From Lysobacter gummosus (lineage in GTDB: Bacteria; Pseudomonadota; Gammaproteobacteria; Xanthomonadales; Xanthomonadaceae), in the NCBI RefSeq assembly GCF_001442805.1, contig NZ_CP011131.1:1-64000 (forward strand): a stretch of 64,000 nt of DNA, given 5' to 3'. The translations under genes and the position numbers were made by a program. The notes below the pieces were generated by a model that was not told the DNA's origin, made no database searches, and saw only the letters and a program-made list of their open reading frames with translations. Positions 56,609-64,000 of the stretch are shown here, piece after piece. Each line of letters begins with the position of its first letter. The first letter of the stretch is position 1.

Positions 56609-57967
56609 ATGAATACTTCCGTCTTGCGCACCACCGCTTTGTTGACTGCGTTGCTGGCCAGCGCCGCCGCTGTCGCCGCCGAACCGGCCGCCGCCGCCAA
56701 AGCGCCCGACGCGCGCTGCCATGCCGGGGCCTATCGTCTCGACGACGACAGCGTGGTCTCGGTGGGCACCATAGACAAACCCGAGCAGCTGCGCTGGCGC
56801 CTGATCGACGGCCGCACCGGCAAGCTGACGCCGAAGGACGGCGCCTGGGTCAGCACCCGCGGCTGGAGCGATCGGTCCGACGGCGTGCGGGTGTCGTTCG
56901 GCGCCTGCGACGAAGGCCGCATCCAGTACGAAGGGCACGCCGGCAAGAAGATCAAGTTCGACATCGTCGATACCAAGTTCGAAGGCAAGGGCGTGAGCCT
57001 GCGCGGCCGGCTGGTGCTGCCGCAGGGTTCGGGCCCGGTGCCGGTGATCGTGATGGTGCACGGCTCGGAGAATTACTCCGGCGTCGACAGCTATTACCAG
57101 CAGCATCTGTTCCCGGCCGAAGGCGTGGGCGTGTTCGTCTACGACAAGCGCGGCACCGGCGGATCGAGCGGCAAGTACTCGCAGAACTTCCACGACCTGT
57201 CCGACGACGCCTCGGCGGCGCTGCGCGAAGCGCAACGCCTGGGCGGTGCGCGCATCGGCCGCATCGGCTTCCATGGCGGCAGCCAGGGCGGTTGGGTCGC
57301 GCCGCTGGCGGCGAGCAAGACGCCGCAGGCGCAGTTCGTGTTCGTCGGTTTCGGCCTGGCCGACAGCGTGCTGGCCGAGGATCGCGATCAAGTCGTGCTG
57401 GACCTGCGCGCGGCCGGCTTCGGCGATGCGCAGACCTTGCGCAAGGCGCGCGAGGTCAGCGACGTGACCGGCCTGATCGCGTCCACCAACGGCAAGCGCG
57501 GTTGGGAAGCGCTCGACGCGCTGCGCGAGAAATACCAGGGCGAGCCGTGGTGGAAGTCGCTCAAGGGCGAGTACAGCGGCCTGATCGCCCTGCACACGCG
57601 CGAGGAATCGATGGCGGAGATGGCGAAGTACGATTACGAAGTCAGCTGGGACTACGACCCGATGCCGGTGCTCAAGACCTTGAACACGCCGCAGCTGTGG
57701 GTGCTGGGCGGCGACGACGTCGAGGCGCCGCCGCAGGAGACCCAGAAGCGTTTGATCGCGCTGGGCCAGGCCGGCCGGCCGATCACCAGCGTGGTGTTCC
57801 CGCAGGCCGATCACGGCATCCTGGAATTCGAGAAGGACGCCAAGGGCGAGCGCCAGCACACGCGCACCGCCGACGGGTATGTGCGCATGCAGTTGGATTG
57901 GGTGAAGGACGGGACCTTGAAGCATTGGCCGTATGGGACGGCGAAGCGGTTGGCGGGGCCGAAGTAA
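56609..57967 (+). CDS. Exported alpha/beta hydrolase
   Basis: A 452-residue protein with a signal peptide (about 1-25), an N-terminal beta-rich segment (about 30-125) and an alpha/beta hydrolase domain. The oxyanion-hole region is VIVMVHGSENYSG, the nucleophile elbow is GFHGGSQGGW (Gly-x-Ser-x-Gly), and the likely catalytic His lies in PQADHGILEFE. It may be an esterase or peptidase of the dienelactone-hydrolase or S9-like group. TTG at 56603 is an alternative start. Divergent from the DesK-like gene. Confidence 0.85.
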   Translation: MNTSVLRTTALLTALLASAAAVAAEPAAAAKAPDARCHAGAYRLDDDSVVSVGTIDKPEQLRWRLIDGRTGKLTPKDGAWVSTRGWSDRSDGVRVSFGACDEGRIQYEGHAGKKIKFDIVDTKFEGKGVSLRGRLVLPQGSGPVPVIVMVHGSENYSGVDSYYQQHLFPAEGVGVFVYDKRGTGGSSGKYSQNFHDLSDDASAALREAQRLGGARIGRIGFHGGSQGGWVAPLAASKTPQAQFVFVGFGLADSVLAEDRDQVVLDLRAAGFGDAQTLRKAREVSDVTGLIASTNGKRGWEALDALREKYQGEPWWKSLKGEYSGLIALHTREESMAEMAKYDYEVSWDYDPMPVLKTLNTPQLWVLGGDDVEAPPQETQKRLIALGQAGRPITSVVFPQADHGILEFEKDAKGERQHTRTADGYVRMQLDWVKDGTLKHWPYGTAKRLAGPK

Positions 57968-58056
57968 GGGCTCGAACGCGAAGCGCTAGCCAGGGGTACT
58001 CGCTCGCGAGAGTACCTGCGTAACGTCCTCTCCCGATTGCGAAAAACCCGATTACT

Positions 58057-58253
58057 CCCTCTCCCGCTTGCCACCCAAGGTGACTTCCTTCGGGGCGCGG
58101 GAGAGGGCTGGGGTGAGGGGATGAGCGCCGAAGGCGTGAATGCTTTTGCTGTTGTCTGGCAAGCAAAAGCAAAAGCAAAAAGCGCCCTCACCCTAACCCT
58201 CTCCCGCGCCCCGAAGGAAGTCACCTTGGGTGGCAAGCGGGAGAGGGAGAGGG
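58057..58253. repeat. Long inverted repeat, CCCTCTCCCGC type
   Basis: Two arms of about 60 bp, 58057-58118 and 58185-58253, are near-perfect inverted copies, containing CTCCCGC...GCCACCCAAGGTGACTTCCTTCGG on one side and its complement on the other. The 66-bp loop between them contains AAGCAAAAGC repeats. It lies in the 490-bp gap between the hydrolase and the FAD-binding protein genes, which otherwise holds no gene. Confidence 0.88.
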
Positions 58254-58457
58254 AATCGCTGGACCCTTCACATCGGTGGGTCGCGGATGCGGCGCAGCGC
58301 ACCGTCTTGCAATTCCGCGACACCCGTAATTCCCGTTAGTCATGACGAAGTTCCGCATCGTTCGCGCCGCTTTACGAAGCGGTAACCCGCGCTTTACACG
58401 CACCGCGGCGCGATCCTCTAGAACGTGGGCTCCCCATCGCGTCGCAGGAGCCGCGTC

Positions 58458-59843
58458 ATGCGTATCACGATCGTCGGAGCAGGGTTCAGCGGCAGTGCGC
58501 TGGCCAGCGAGTTGGCACGCCAGGCCGGGCCGGGCGTGGAGTTGTGTCTGGTCGGCCAGACGGAAAGTTACGGCCGCGGCGTGGCCTACGGCGAGGCGCG
58601 GCCGGAGCATCTGCTCAACGTGCGCGCCAGCGATCTGGGCGCGACGCCCGATCGCCCCGGCGGTTTCGCCGACTGGCTCAACCTCACCGACCGCGCCCGC
58701 GGCAGTTACCTGCCACGCCTGCTCTACGGCGAATACCTGCACGCGCAATTGCAGACCGCCGTCGCCGGCAGCACCGCCGGTTTCAGCCAGATCCGTCATG
58801 AAGCCATCGCGGTCGAACGCGCGTCGGCGGGCTTTCGCGTGCATCTGGCCGACGGCAGCGATTTCGTCAGCGACCGCGTCGTGCTCGCGCTCGGCGCGTT
58901 GCCGCCGCAGCCCTTGCCCGGCGTCGGCCCACGCCTGGCGATCCATCCCAGCTACCTGGGATGGCCGTGGCAGGATGGCGCCATCGACGCGATCGCGCCC
59001 GATGCGCGGCTGTTGATCGTCGGCACCGGCCTGACCATGGCCGACGTGGTGGTGACCTTGCAGCGGCGCGGTCATCGCGGACAAATCGTCGCGCTGTCGC
59101 GCCACGGCCTGTTGCCGCGTGCGCACGGCGAGCAACCGCCGGAAGCGATCGCCCTGCCGCCGGCGGTGCTGCACGCGCTCGACCGCCATGCGCCGCGCGA
59201 ACTGCTGCGCGCGCTGCGCACGCTGACGCCGGTGATCGCCGACTGGCGCAGTCTGGTCGATGCCTTGCGCCTGCACCTGCAGAAGTTCTGGCAGGGCATT
59301 CCCACGCCGCAGCGGGCGAGTTTCCTGCGCCATCTGCGCTCGTACTGGGAGATCGCGCGCCATCGCATCGCGCCGCAATTGCACGATGAGCTGCAGGCCT
59401 TGCGCGAAAGCGGGCAGCTGCAGATCCGCGCCGGCCGCCTGTTGCGCGCGCGGCGCGGCGACGACGCGGTCGAAGCGCTGATCCGCGAACGCGGCGGCCA
59501 GCGCCTGCACACCGAGCGTTTCGACGTGTTGATCCGCGCCACCGGCCTGGATACCGATGTCGAACGCAGCACCCATCCGTTGATCGCGCATCTGCGCGAG
59601 TCGGGGCTGGTCGCGGCCGATCCGCTCGGCCTGGGGCTGCGCAGTTCGGCGCAGTTCGAAGTGCTCGATCACAAGGGCGTGGCGGTGCGCGGCCTGTATG
59701 CGATCGGGCCGCTGCTGCGCGCGCAGTTGTGGGAGATCACCGCGGTGCCGGAGCTGCGCGTGGCGGCGCGCGATCTGGCCGGGCGGTTGCTGTCGAATTC
59801 GGCGGCGTCGCGGCAGGCGGCCGAGCGCGTGGCGATCGCTTAG
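58458..59843 (+). CDS. FAD/NAD(P)-binding protein
   Basis: A 461-residue flavoprotein-like enzyme. The N-terminal Rossmann motif GAGFSG lies in MRITIVGAGFSGSALASELA, and a second nucleotide-binding region is LLIVGTGLTMADVVVTLQRRG. The motif GRGVAYG and the HLLNVRASDLG segment match the FAD-NAD(P)-binding (HI0933/Lys-Orn-like) group often annotated as hydroxyacylglutathione-like oxidoreductases; the substrate is unknown. A CAGGAG ribosome binding site precedes the ATG. Confidence 0.85.
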   Translation: MRITIVGAGFSGSALASELARQAGPGVELCLVGQTESYGRGVAYGEARPEHLLNVRASDLGATPDRPGGFADWLNLTDRARGSYLPRLLYGEYLHAQLQTAVAGSTAGFSQIRHEAIAVERASAGFRVHLADGSDFVSDRVVLALGALPPQPLPGVGPRLAIHPSYLGWPWQDGAIDAIAPDARLLIVGTGLTMADVVVTLQRRGHRGQIVALSRHGLLPRAHGEQPPEAIALPPAVLHALDRHAPRELLRALRTLTPVIADWRSLVDALRLHLQKFWQGIPTPQRASFLRHLRSYWEIARHRIAPQLHDELQALRESGQLQIRAGRLLRARRGDDAVEALIRERGGQRLHTERFDVLIRATGLDTDVERSTHPLIAHLRESGLVAADPLGLGLRSSAQFEVLDHKGVAVRGLYAIGPLLRAQLWEITAVPELRVAARDLAGRLLSNSAASRQAAERVAIA

Positions 59844-59879
59844 CTCGGCGCCGCGAACCAGGACAGGCGAAGCCGCGCC

Positions 59880-61901
59880 TCAGCGCGGCCGCGTCGCGCC
59901 GATATCGATGCGGCGGGTATCGCGAACGTTCACCGTCACCGGCAGCGCGCCGTCGGCCACCGACCATGGCAGCGGCAGGTTGTCGGCGATCACCTGCAAC
60001 CGATGCGAGCCGACCGACACCCGCGCGAACGCGAACTGGCCGTTGCTGTCGGTGCGCACCGAATAGCGCCCGTCCAGCACCACGGTCACGTTGACCGCGG
60101 CCAGCTCTGAAGCGGCGCGCACGCCGTCGCCGTTGTCGTCGAGGAAGATCGAGCCGGCGACCTCGCCGGTCGCCGCGCCCGGCGCGCCGCCGATCACCGC
60201 CAGCGGCCGGCCGGCCTGATAGTCGTAACGCAGGCTCAGGAAGCCCGAGCGTTCGCGCGGCAGCGACTGGAACGGCGAATCCACCGCCAGCGGATCCAGC
60301 GCGAACGGCGAGCGTTGCGAGCCGCGGCTTTGATACAGCGACGCGCTCAAGCCCCAGCCCGGGGCGATGCGCCAGTTCAGGCCCAGATTCAGATCGACGC
60401 CGCGCAGCGCCGACGGGCCGTCGCCGCGGGTCCAGCGCGCGTTGCCGTCCAGCGACCAGCGCTGGCCCAGTTCGATGCCGCCGTACAGCGACACGCTGGC
60501 GGTGCGCGTCGGGTTTTGATCGGGATAGCTCAATTCGCCGTAGCCCAGCGACACCGACAGGCGCCGGCCTTCGCGCAGCGGCAGGGCCTGATCGACGCTG
60601 GCCTGCCAGCTGCGGCCGATGCCGCGGCCGCCGTCGGCCTGATCGAGTTGCAGCCGGGTCAGGCCCCAGTCGCTGCGCCGGTCGAGGAAGCCCTGCAGCG
60701 AATAACTATCGCGGCCGTCGACATGGCGCAGGCTGGCGCTGGCGCCGTAACCGAGCGAACTGCTGGCTTGATAGCGGGCGAAGCCGGTCGCGTACTGGCC
60801 GTCGAAACCGTGGCCGCTGATCGAGTGGATGTCATCGACGCCGGCGTTCCAGATCCAGCGGCCGTATTGATAGGCGATGCGGTAGTAGCCGCCGCGCACG
60901 TCCTGGTTGATCGGCAACGCGCCCCAGACCAGGCCCGGATCGAGCGAGAACAGGCCGTAGTTGTGGCGATAGCGGCCGCGCCGGGAACTGGCGTCGATCC
61001 AGCCGCCGGTGGCGTCGCCGCGATCGCCGCGCGCATCAATACCGCCAGAACTACGGCTGTTGAGCAGATTGATCTGCATCGAATCGCGCGCCGAGCTCCA
61101 GGTCGCGGCCCAGTGCGCAGCCTGCGATGAACCGGCGGCGAGCGCGGCTTCGCCGAGCGAGTCGGGCACGATCCGGCCGTCGGTGCTCAGCAACGCCGCC
61201 GATGCGGTCCAGCCCGGCGCCGGCCGCCATTGCGCGCCGACCGCGCCGACCTGGCCGTCGGCGATATCGAAGCCGGTCACGCGGGTGCCGTTGTAGATGC
61301 CGGCGCGGCCGAACGCGGCGTACGCGCTCAGGCCGTCGGCATCGCGATTCCATTGCGTGCTCAGACCGGCCAGCGCCACCGTCGGCAGGAAGAACCGGTA
61401 CTGATTGCGCTGCAGATCCAGCGACGGCGTATTGACCACGCCCAGGCCGTTGTCGAGCCGCCAGCCGCCGTCGAGGAACAGGCCGCGTTGCCACAGCGTG
61501 GCCGCGCCGCCCCAACCGCCGCCGTCGCCGTAACGCGCGCGGTCGCTGTGGAAGGCCGCCGCGTCCAGCGACCAGCTGCCCCAGTCCGCGGTTTCCCAGT
61601 AACCGCCGGCCGACAGGCCTTGTTCGCCGTAGCCTTCATCGCCGCGTTCGGTGCGGGCCAGATCGAGCTGCACGCGCAGCGAACGCGGCAGGCCGCTGGC
61701 GTCGGCGACTTCGTCGGAATCCGGCGGCAGCGGCGCCAGCGCTTGCGCGGCAATGATGCGGTCGCGGTATTCGCCCTCGGCCGATGCGGTCGCGCCCACG
61801 GCCTCGCCGGCGAGCGCTGGTGCGCTCACGCACCCGCACACGATCGCGACGGCGAGGCAGGCGGCGAGCCTGCTTCGCACCGGGGCGCGAGGTGGACTCA
61901 A
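59880..61901 (-). CDS. Usher-like outer-membrane protein with C-terminal SdrD_B-like domain
   Basis: A 673-residue exported protein (signal peptide about 1-31) whose body is a series of amphipathic beta strands with many aromatic residues, ending with a carboxypeptidase-regulatory or SdrD_B-like Ig domain (about 585-660; GSIFLDDNGDGVRAASE, TDSNGQFAFARVSVGSHRLQV). This is seen in CS1/alternative-type ushers (TcfC-like). It is shorter than most ushers. It is the last gene of a coupled cluster with a chaperone and subunits, supporting a role as the outer-membrane assembly pore. Confidence 0.68.
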   Translation of the reverse strand: MSPPRAPVRSRLAACLAVAIVCGCVSAPALAGEAVGATASAEGEYRDRIIAAQALAPLPPDSDEVADASGLPRSLRVQLDLARTERGDEGYGEQGLSAGGYWETADWGSWSLDAAAFHSDRARYGDGGGWGGAATLWQRGLFLDGGWRLDNGLGVVNTPSLDLQRNQYRFFLPTVALAGLSTQWNRDADGLSAYAAFGRAGIYNGTRVTGFDIADGQVGAVGAQWRPAPGWTASAALLSTDGRIVPDSLGEAALAAGSSQAAHWAATWSSARDSMQINLLNSRSSGGIDARGDRGDATGGWIDASSRRGRYRHNYGLFSLDPGLVWGALPINQDVRGGYYRIAYQYGRWIWNAGVDDIHSISGHGFDGQYATGFARYQASSSLGYGASASLRHVDGRDSYSLQGFLDRRSDWGLTRLQLDQADGGRGIGRSWQASVDQALPLREGRRLSVSLGYGELSYPDQNPTRTASVSLYGGIELGQRWSLDGNARWTRGDGPSALRGVDLNLGLNWRIAPGWGLSASLYQSRGSQRSPFALDPLAVDSPFQSLPRERSGFLSLRYDYQAGRPLAVIGGAPGAATGEVAGSIFLDDNGDGVRAASELAAVNVTVVLDGRYSVRTDSNGQFAFARVSVGSHRLQVIADNLPLPWSVADGALPVTVNVRDTRRIDIGATRPR

Positions 61902-61911
61902 CGGCGCGCGC

Positions 61912-62715
61912 TCACGGGCTTAGCCGGGCGTCGAGTTCGAGCCGCTGCTTGCCCCAGTCCAGCGCGCCCTTGAGCTGCAGCGGATAGGCGATGACCGGCG
62001 GCGCCGAGGCGGTGTCGTCGGCTTGCGGCGTCAGCGCGATGGTGCGGGTTTCGCCCGGCATCAGCGGCAGGCTGCTGGGCAGGAAGCTGAGCTTGCGGCC
62101 GTTGGCGTCGGTGCCATCGACCAGGCCTTCCAGGCGGCTGTGCGCGTTGCCGTCGTTGCGCACGCGCAGCACCGGCAGCTTGTGGCCTTCCACTTGCGCT
62201 ACGCCAGTGTCGAGCAGGTGCAGTCGCGCGGCGGCCTCGCCGACGCCCAGGTAGACGATGATGCCGATCCGGCCCGATACCGGCAGCGCGAGCGCGCCGC
62301 CGACGTTCTCCGGATCGCCTTCGAGCAGGATCGCGAAGCGGCATTCGCCGACCGGCGCATCGGCCGGCACCGCGACTTCGAAGCGATAGCGGCGCTTGCC
62401 GTTGGCGGCGACGTGGATATCGGCCGCTTCCAGCCCGACCCACGGCCGGCAACTGCCCGGCGCCAGCGCGGTGTCGAACACCGCCGAGCCCTGCGCGTCC
62501 AGATGCCAGTCGGCGGTCTTGAGGGTGTAGTGCGCGGCGGCGCCGGAGACGTTGGAGATCTCCACCACGTTGCGATAGACCGTGCCGGGTTTGACCTGAT
62601 CTTCGAAGCGCGGCGGCGAGACCAGGGCGGAGAAGCCCTGCGCGCCCGCGCCCGCCGAGGCCAGAGCGCCGGCCGCCAGCAGCAGGCCGGCGATATCGAG
62701 ACGGAACTTGCGCAT
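61912..62715 (-). CDS. Periplasmic pilus-assembly chaperone-like protein
   Basis: A 267-residue exported protein (signal peptide about 1-26) with two Ig-like domains. The N-terminal one has LVSPPRFEDQVKPGTVYRNVVEISN and ends in SGRIGIIVYLGVG, the region equivalent to the G1 strand of PapD-type chaperones. It overlaps the upstream subunit gene as TGATG (stop-start). It lies 10 bp from the usher-like gene. Confidence 0.78.
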   Translation of the reverse strand: MRKFRLDIAGLLLAAGALASAGAGAQGFSALVSPPRFEDQVKPGTVYRNVVEISNVSGAAAHYTLKTADWHLDAQGSAVFDTALAPGSCRPWVGLEAADIHVAANGKRRYRFEVAVPADAPVGECRFAILLEGDPENVGGALALPVSGRIGIIVYLGVGEAAARLHLLDTGVAQVEGHKLPVLRVRNDGNAHSRLEGLVDGTDANGRKLSFLPSSLPLMPGETRTIALTPQADDTASAPPVIAYPLQLKGALDWGKQRLELDARLSP

Positions 62716-63185
62716 CACGGATCGTCCAAGTCGATTTCGAAAGAGAAGTTGAGCGCCTCGGCGCGCACCAGGCGCTGGCCGTCGGCTTGCAGGGTGAGGC
62801 GCAAGGTGTCTTCCAGCGCGCTGTCAGAAATCAGCCCGCTGTAGACCAGCGTGCGTTCGCCGGCGCGCAAGCTGCCGGGCAACAGCCGGCCCTGGGTGCT
62901 CCAGGTCGCGCTGAGCGGACCCGACGGCGAGGCCGGCAGGGTCATGTAGATGCGGCCGACGCGGCCGCGCCAGGCGGCCACGTTCAAGCGCAGCGCGACG
63001 TTGAGCGCGCCGGTCACGCCCGAGCGCGCGGCGCCGCCGGGGAGCGGTGAATCCCAGCGCATCTGCACGCTGTTGTTCGATACCTGGGTGCCGCTGTCGT
63101 CGACGCGATAGGTCGCCGCCGGCAGCATCGCCGGCGCGGCCAGCAGCGCGGCGGCGGCGACGGCGATGTGCAGGGACCGGCGCAT
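62715..63185 (-). CDS. Putative fimbrial subunit or minor pilin
   Basis: A 156-residue protein with signal peptide (about 1-24) and a beta-rich mature part (ATYRVDDSGTQVSNNSVQMRW ... ALNFSFEIDLDDP). The C-terminal hydrophobic alternating strand resembles pilin interaction strands. Its start overlaps the previous gene's stop (TGATG), as does its own stop with the chaperone start. No family recognised. Confidence 0.68.
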   Translation of the reverse strand: MRRSLHIAVAAAALLAAPAMLPAATYRVDDSGTQVSNNSVQMRWDSPLPGGAARSGVTGALNVALRLNVAAWRGRVGRIYMTLPASPSGPLSATWSTQGRLLPGSLRAGERTLVYSGLISDSALEDTLRLTLQADGQRLVRAEALNFSFEIDLDDP

Positions 63186-63808
63186 CACGGCGCGCTCAGG
63201 GTGTAGGTCACCCGGCCGGTGTAGACGCCGGCGGCGACCAGCGCATCGTTGGAATAACTGAAGGTATGGCAGCTCTCGCGCCAGCTGTTGACCGGGAAAC
63301 TGGCCAGGACCTGGGTGCCGCCGGTGAACTGTCCGGCCGCGATCGGCTGCGCGCCGGTGTCGTTGTTGCCGCTGCTGGTCCACTTGATCTGCGAAAACGC
63401 GATCGCCTCGCCCTGGGCGTTGGTCAGGCCGGTCGGCGCGGTCGCGCTCAAGGTCGCGGTGCCGTTGACGCCGGGCAGGCGGTAGAAGCCGCCGACGTAG
63501 ATCTGCGCGGGCACGTTGCAGAACGCGAAGCCGTCGTAGTTGCTGTTGGCCTGGGTGGCGTTGGTGGTCATGACCTGGTCGGCGCCGTTGCCCAGGACCG
63601 CGGCCGGCACCGTCACCGACACCACGTTGAGCGCGCCGCCCGAGCCGGGCGTGCCGCCGCTGCGGTAGTTGCCGGTGAACACGCCGTTGCCGACGCGCAG
63701 ATACACCGCGCGGGTGCCGGGCAGGATGGTCGCGGTGAACGCGCCGGCCGCCTGCGACCATGCGCAGGCGAGCAGCAGCAGCGCCCCGCCGCGGGAACGT
63801 GCGGTCAT
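63185..63808 (-). CDS. Putative fimbrial subunit / adhesin
   Basis: A 207-residue exported protein (signal peptide about 1-23) with a beta-rich, glycine- and asparagine-rich body, two cysteines (FAFCNVPAQI and RESCHTFSYS) that may form a disulfide, and a C-terminal strand VYTGRVTYTLSAP. The end is similar to that of the partial gene at the window edge (VYGGTNTNNSRVTYTASMP). Together with chaperone and usher genes it is likely a surface structure subunit. Confidence 0.7.
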   Translation of the reverse strand: MTARSRGGALLLLACAWSQAAGAFTATILPGTRAVYLRVGNGVFTGNYRSGGTPGSGGALNVVSVTVPAAVLGNGADQVMTTNATQANSNYDGFAFCNVPAQIYVGGFYRLPGVNGTATLSATAPTGLTNAQGEAIAFSQIKWTSSGNNDTGAQPIAAGQFTGGTQVLASFPVNSWRESCHTFSYSNDALVAAGVYTGRVTYTLSAP

Positions 63809-63876
63809 GGCGGACCTCGGAAAGAGAAGCGCCGCCGCCGGATCGGCGGCGGTGCATGACGCGCGTGCGCTGCCGC

Positions 63877-64000
63877 TTACGGCATCGACGCGGTGTAGGT
63901 GACGCGGCTGTTGTTGGTGTTGGTGCCGCCGTAGACGCCCGGCGCGACCACGTTGCCGTTGAGGTAGGCGAAGGTCCAGCGCGCGTCGCGGTTGATGACC
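63877..64000 (-). CDS. 3' part of a further fimbrial subunit gene (cut by window edge)
   Basis: The last 40 codons of a gene on the - strand: WTFAYLNGNVVAPGVYGG then NSRVTYTASMP and stop TAA at 63877. It is a paralog of the subunit encoded next (GVYTGRVTYTLSAP). The 5' end is outside the window. Confidence 0.75.
   Translation of the reverse strand, partial: VINRDARWTFAYLNGNVVAPGVYGGTNTNNSRVTYTASMP

Overview
The window is a high-GC gammaproteobacterial chromosome start. Base 1 is the first base of dnaA, followed by dnaN, recF and gyrB, with a probable oriC between dnaA and dnaN and four parS-like sites between the end of dnaN and the start of gyrB. The tonB-exbB-exbD-exbD cluster next to pdxJ, the many ATTCCCGCG-type intergenic repeats and the gene content point to Xanthomonadaceae, most likely Lysobacter or a close relative. 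The genus is an inference. I see no tRNA, rRNA, CRISPR array, IS element or prophage.

Layout. 1-7.5 kb: replication and gyrase genes with origin and partition sites. 7.6-15.1 kb: a CPBP membrane protease, an M48 lipoprotein protease, a TPR protein, then tonB, exbB and three exbD genes (the third cut off by a terminator and a microsatellite), and pdxJ on the other strand. 15.2-25.8 kb: housekeeping and accessory genes (cardiolipin synthase, isochorismatase-like hydrolase, SIMPL protein, PA0069-type radical SAM protein, periplasmic TPR protein, MFS pump with divergent LysR regulator, GATase1-AraC regulator). 26-33.8 kb: secreted M4 metalloprotease, SLC13 permease, PAS histidine kinase with a CheY-like partner, Fe(II)/2OG oxygenase.

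34.1-42.1 kb is the most notable region. A seven-gene operon has the layout of the Pseudomonas functional amyloid (fap) system: two small exported proteins, two tandem FapC-like subunits each with three imperfect repeats and a C-terminal CxxC, a C39-like peptidase (FapD-like), a FapE-like protein and a coiled-coil plus beta-barrel outer-membrane protein (FapF-like). It is preceded by a near-consensus sigma-54 promoter, ends in a strong terminator, and is followed by a convergent sigma-54 activator gene with a GAFTGA motif. Together these suggest an RpoN-dependent, dedicated amyloid biofilm operon.

42.5-64 kb: fbp, a Mor-like regulator, dinB, a repeat-rich gap, a GNAT acetyltransferase, a QseBC/PmrAB-type two-component pair with a PmrA-like box, a pair of paralogous unknown proteins (one fused to NIPSNAP), a WYL regulator, a 152-bp tandem repeat, an ECF41 sigma factor with a carboxymuconolactone decarboxylase gene preceded by an ECF41-type promoter, a DesK/DesR-type pair, an alpha/beta hydrolase, an FAD/NAD(P)-binding protein, and a tightly coupled chaperone/usher-like fimbrial cluster that runs off the right edge.
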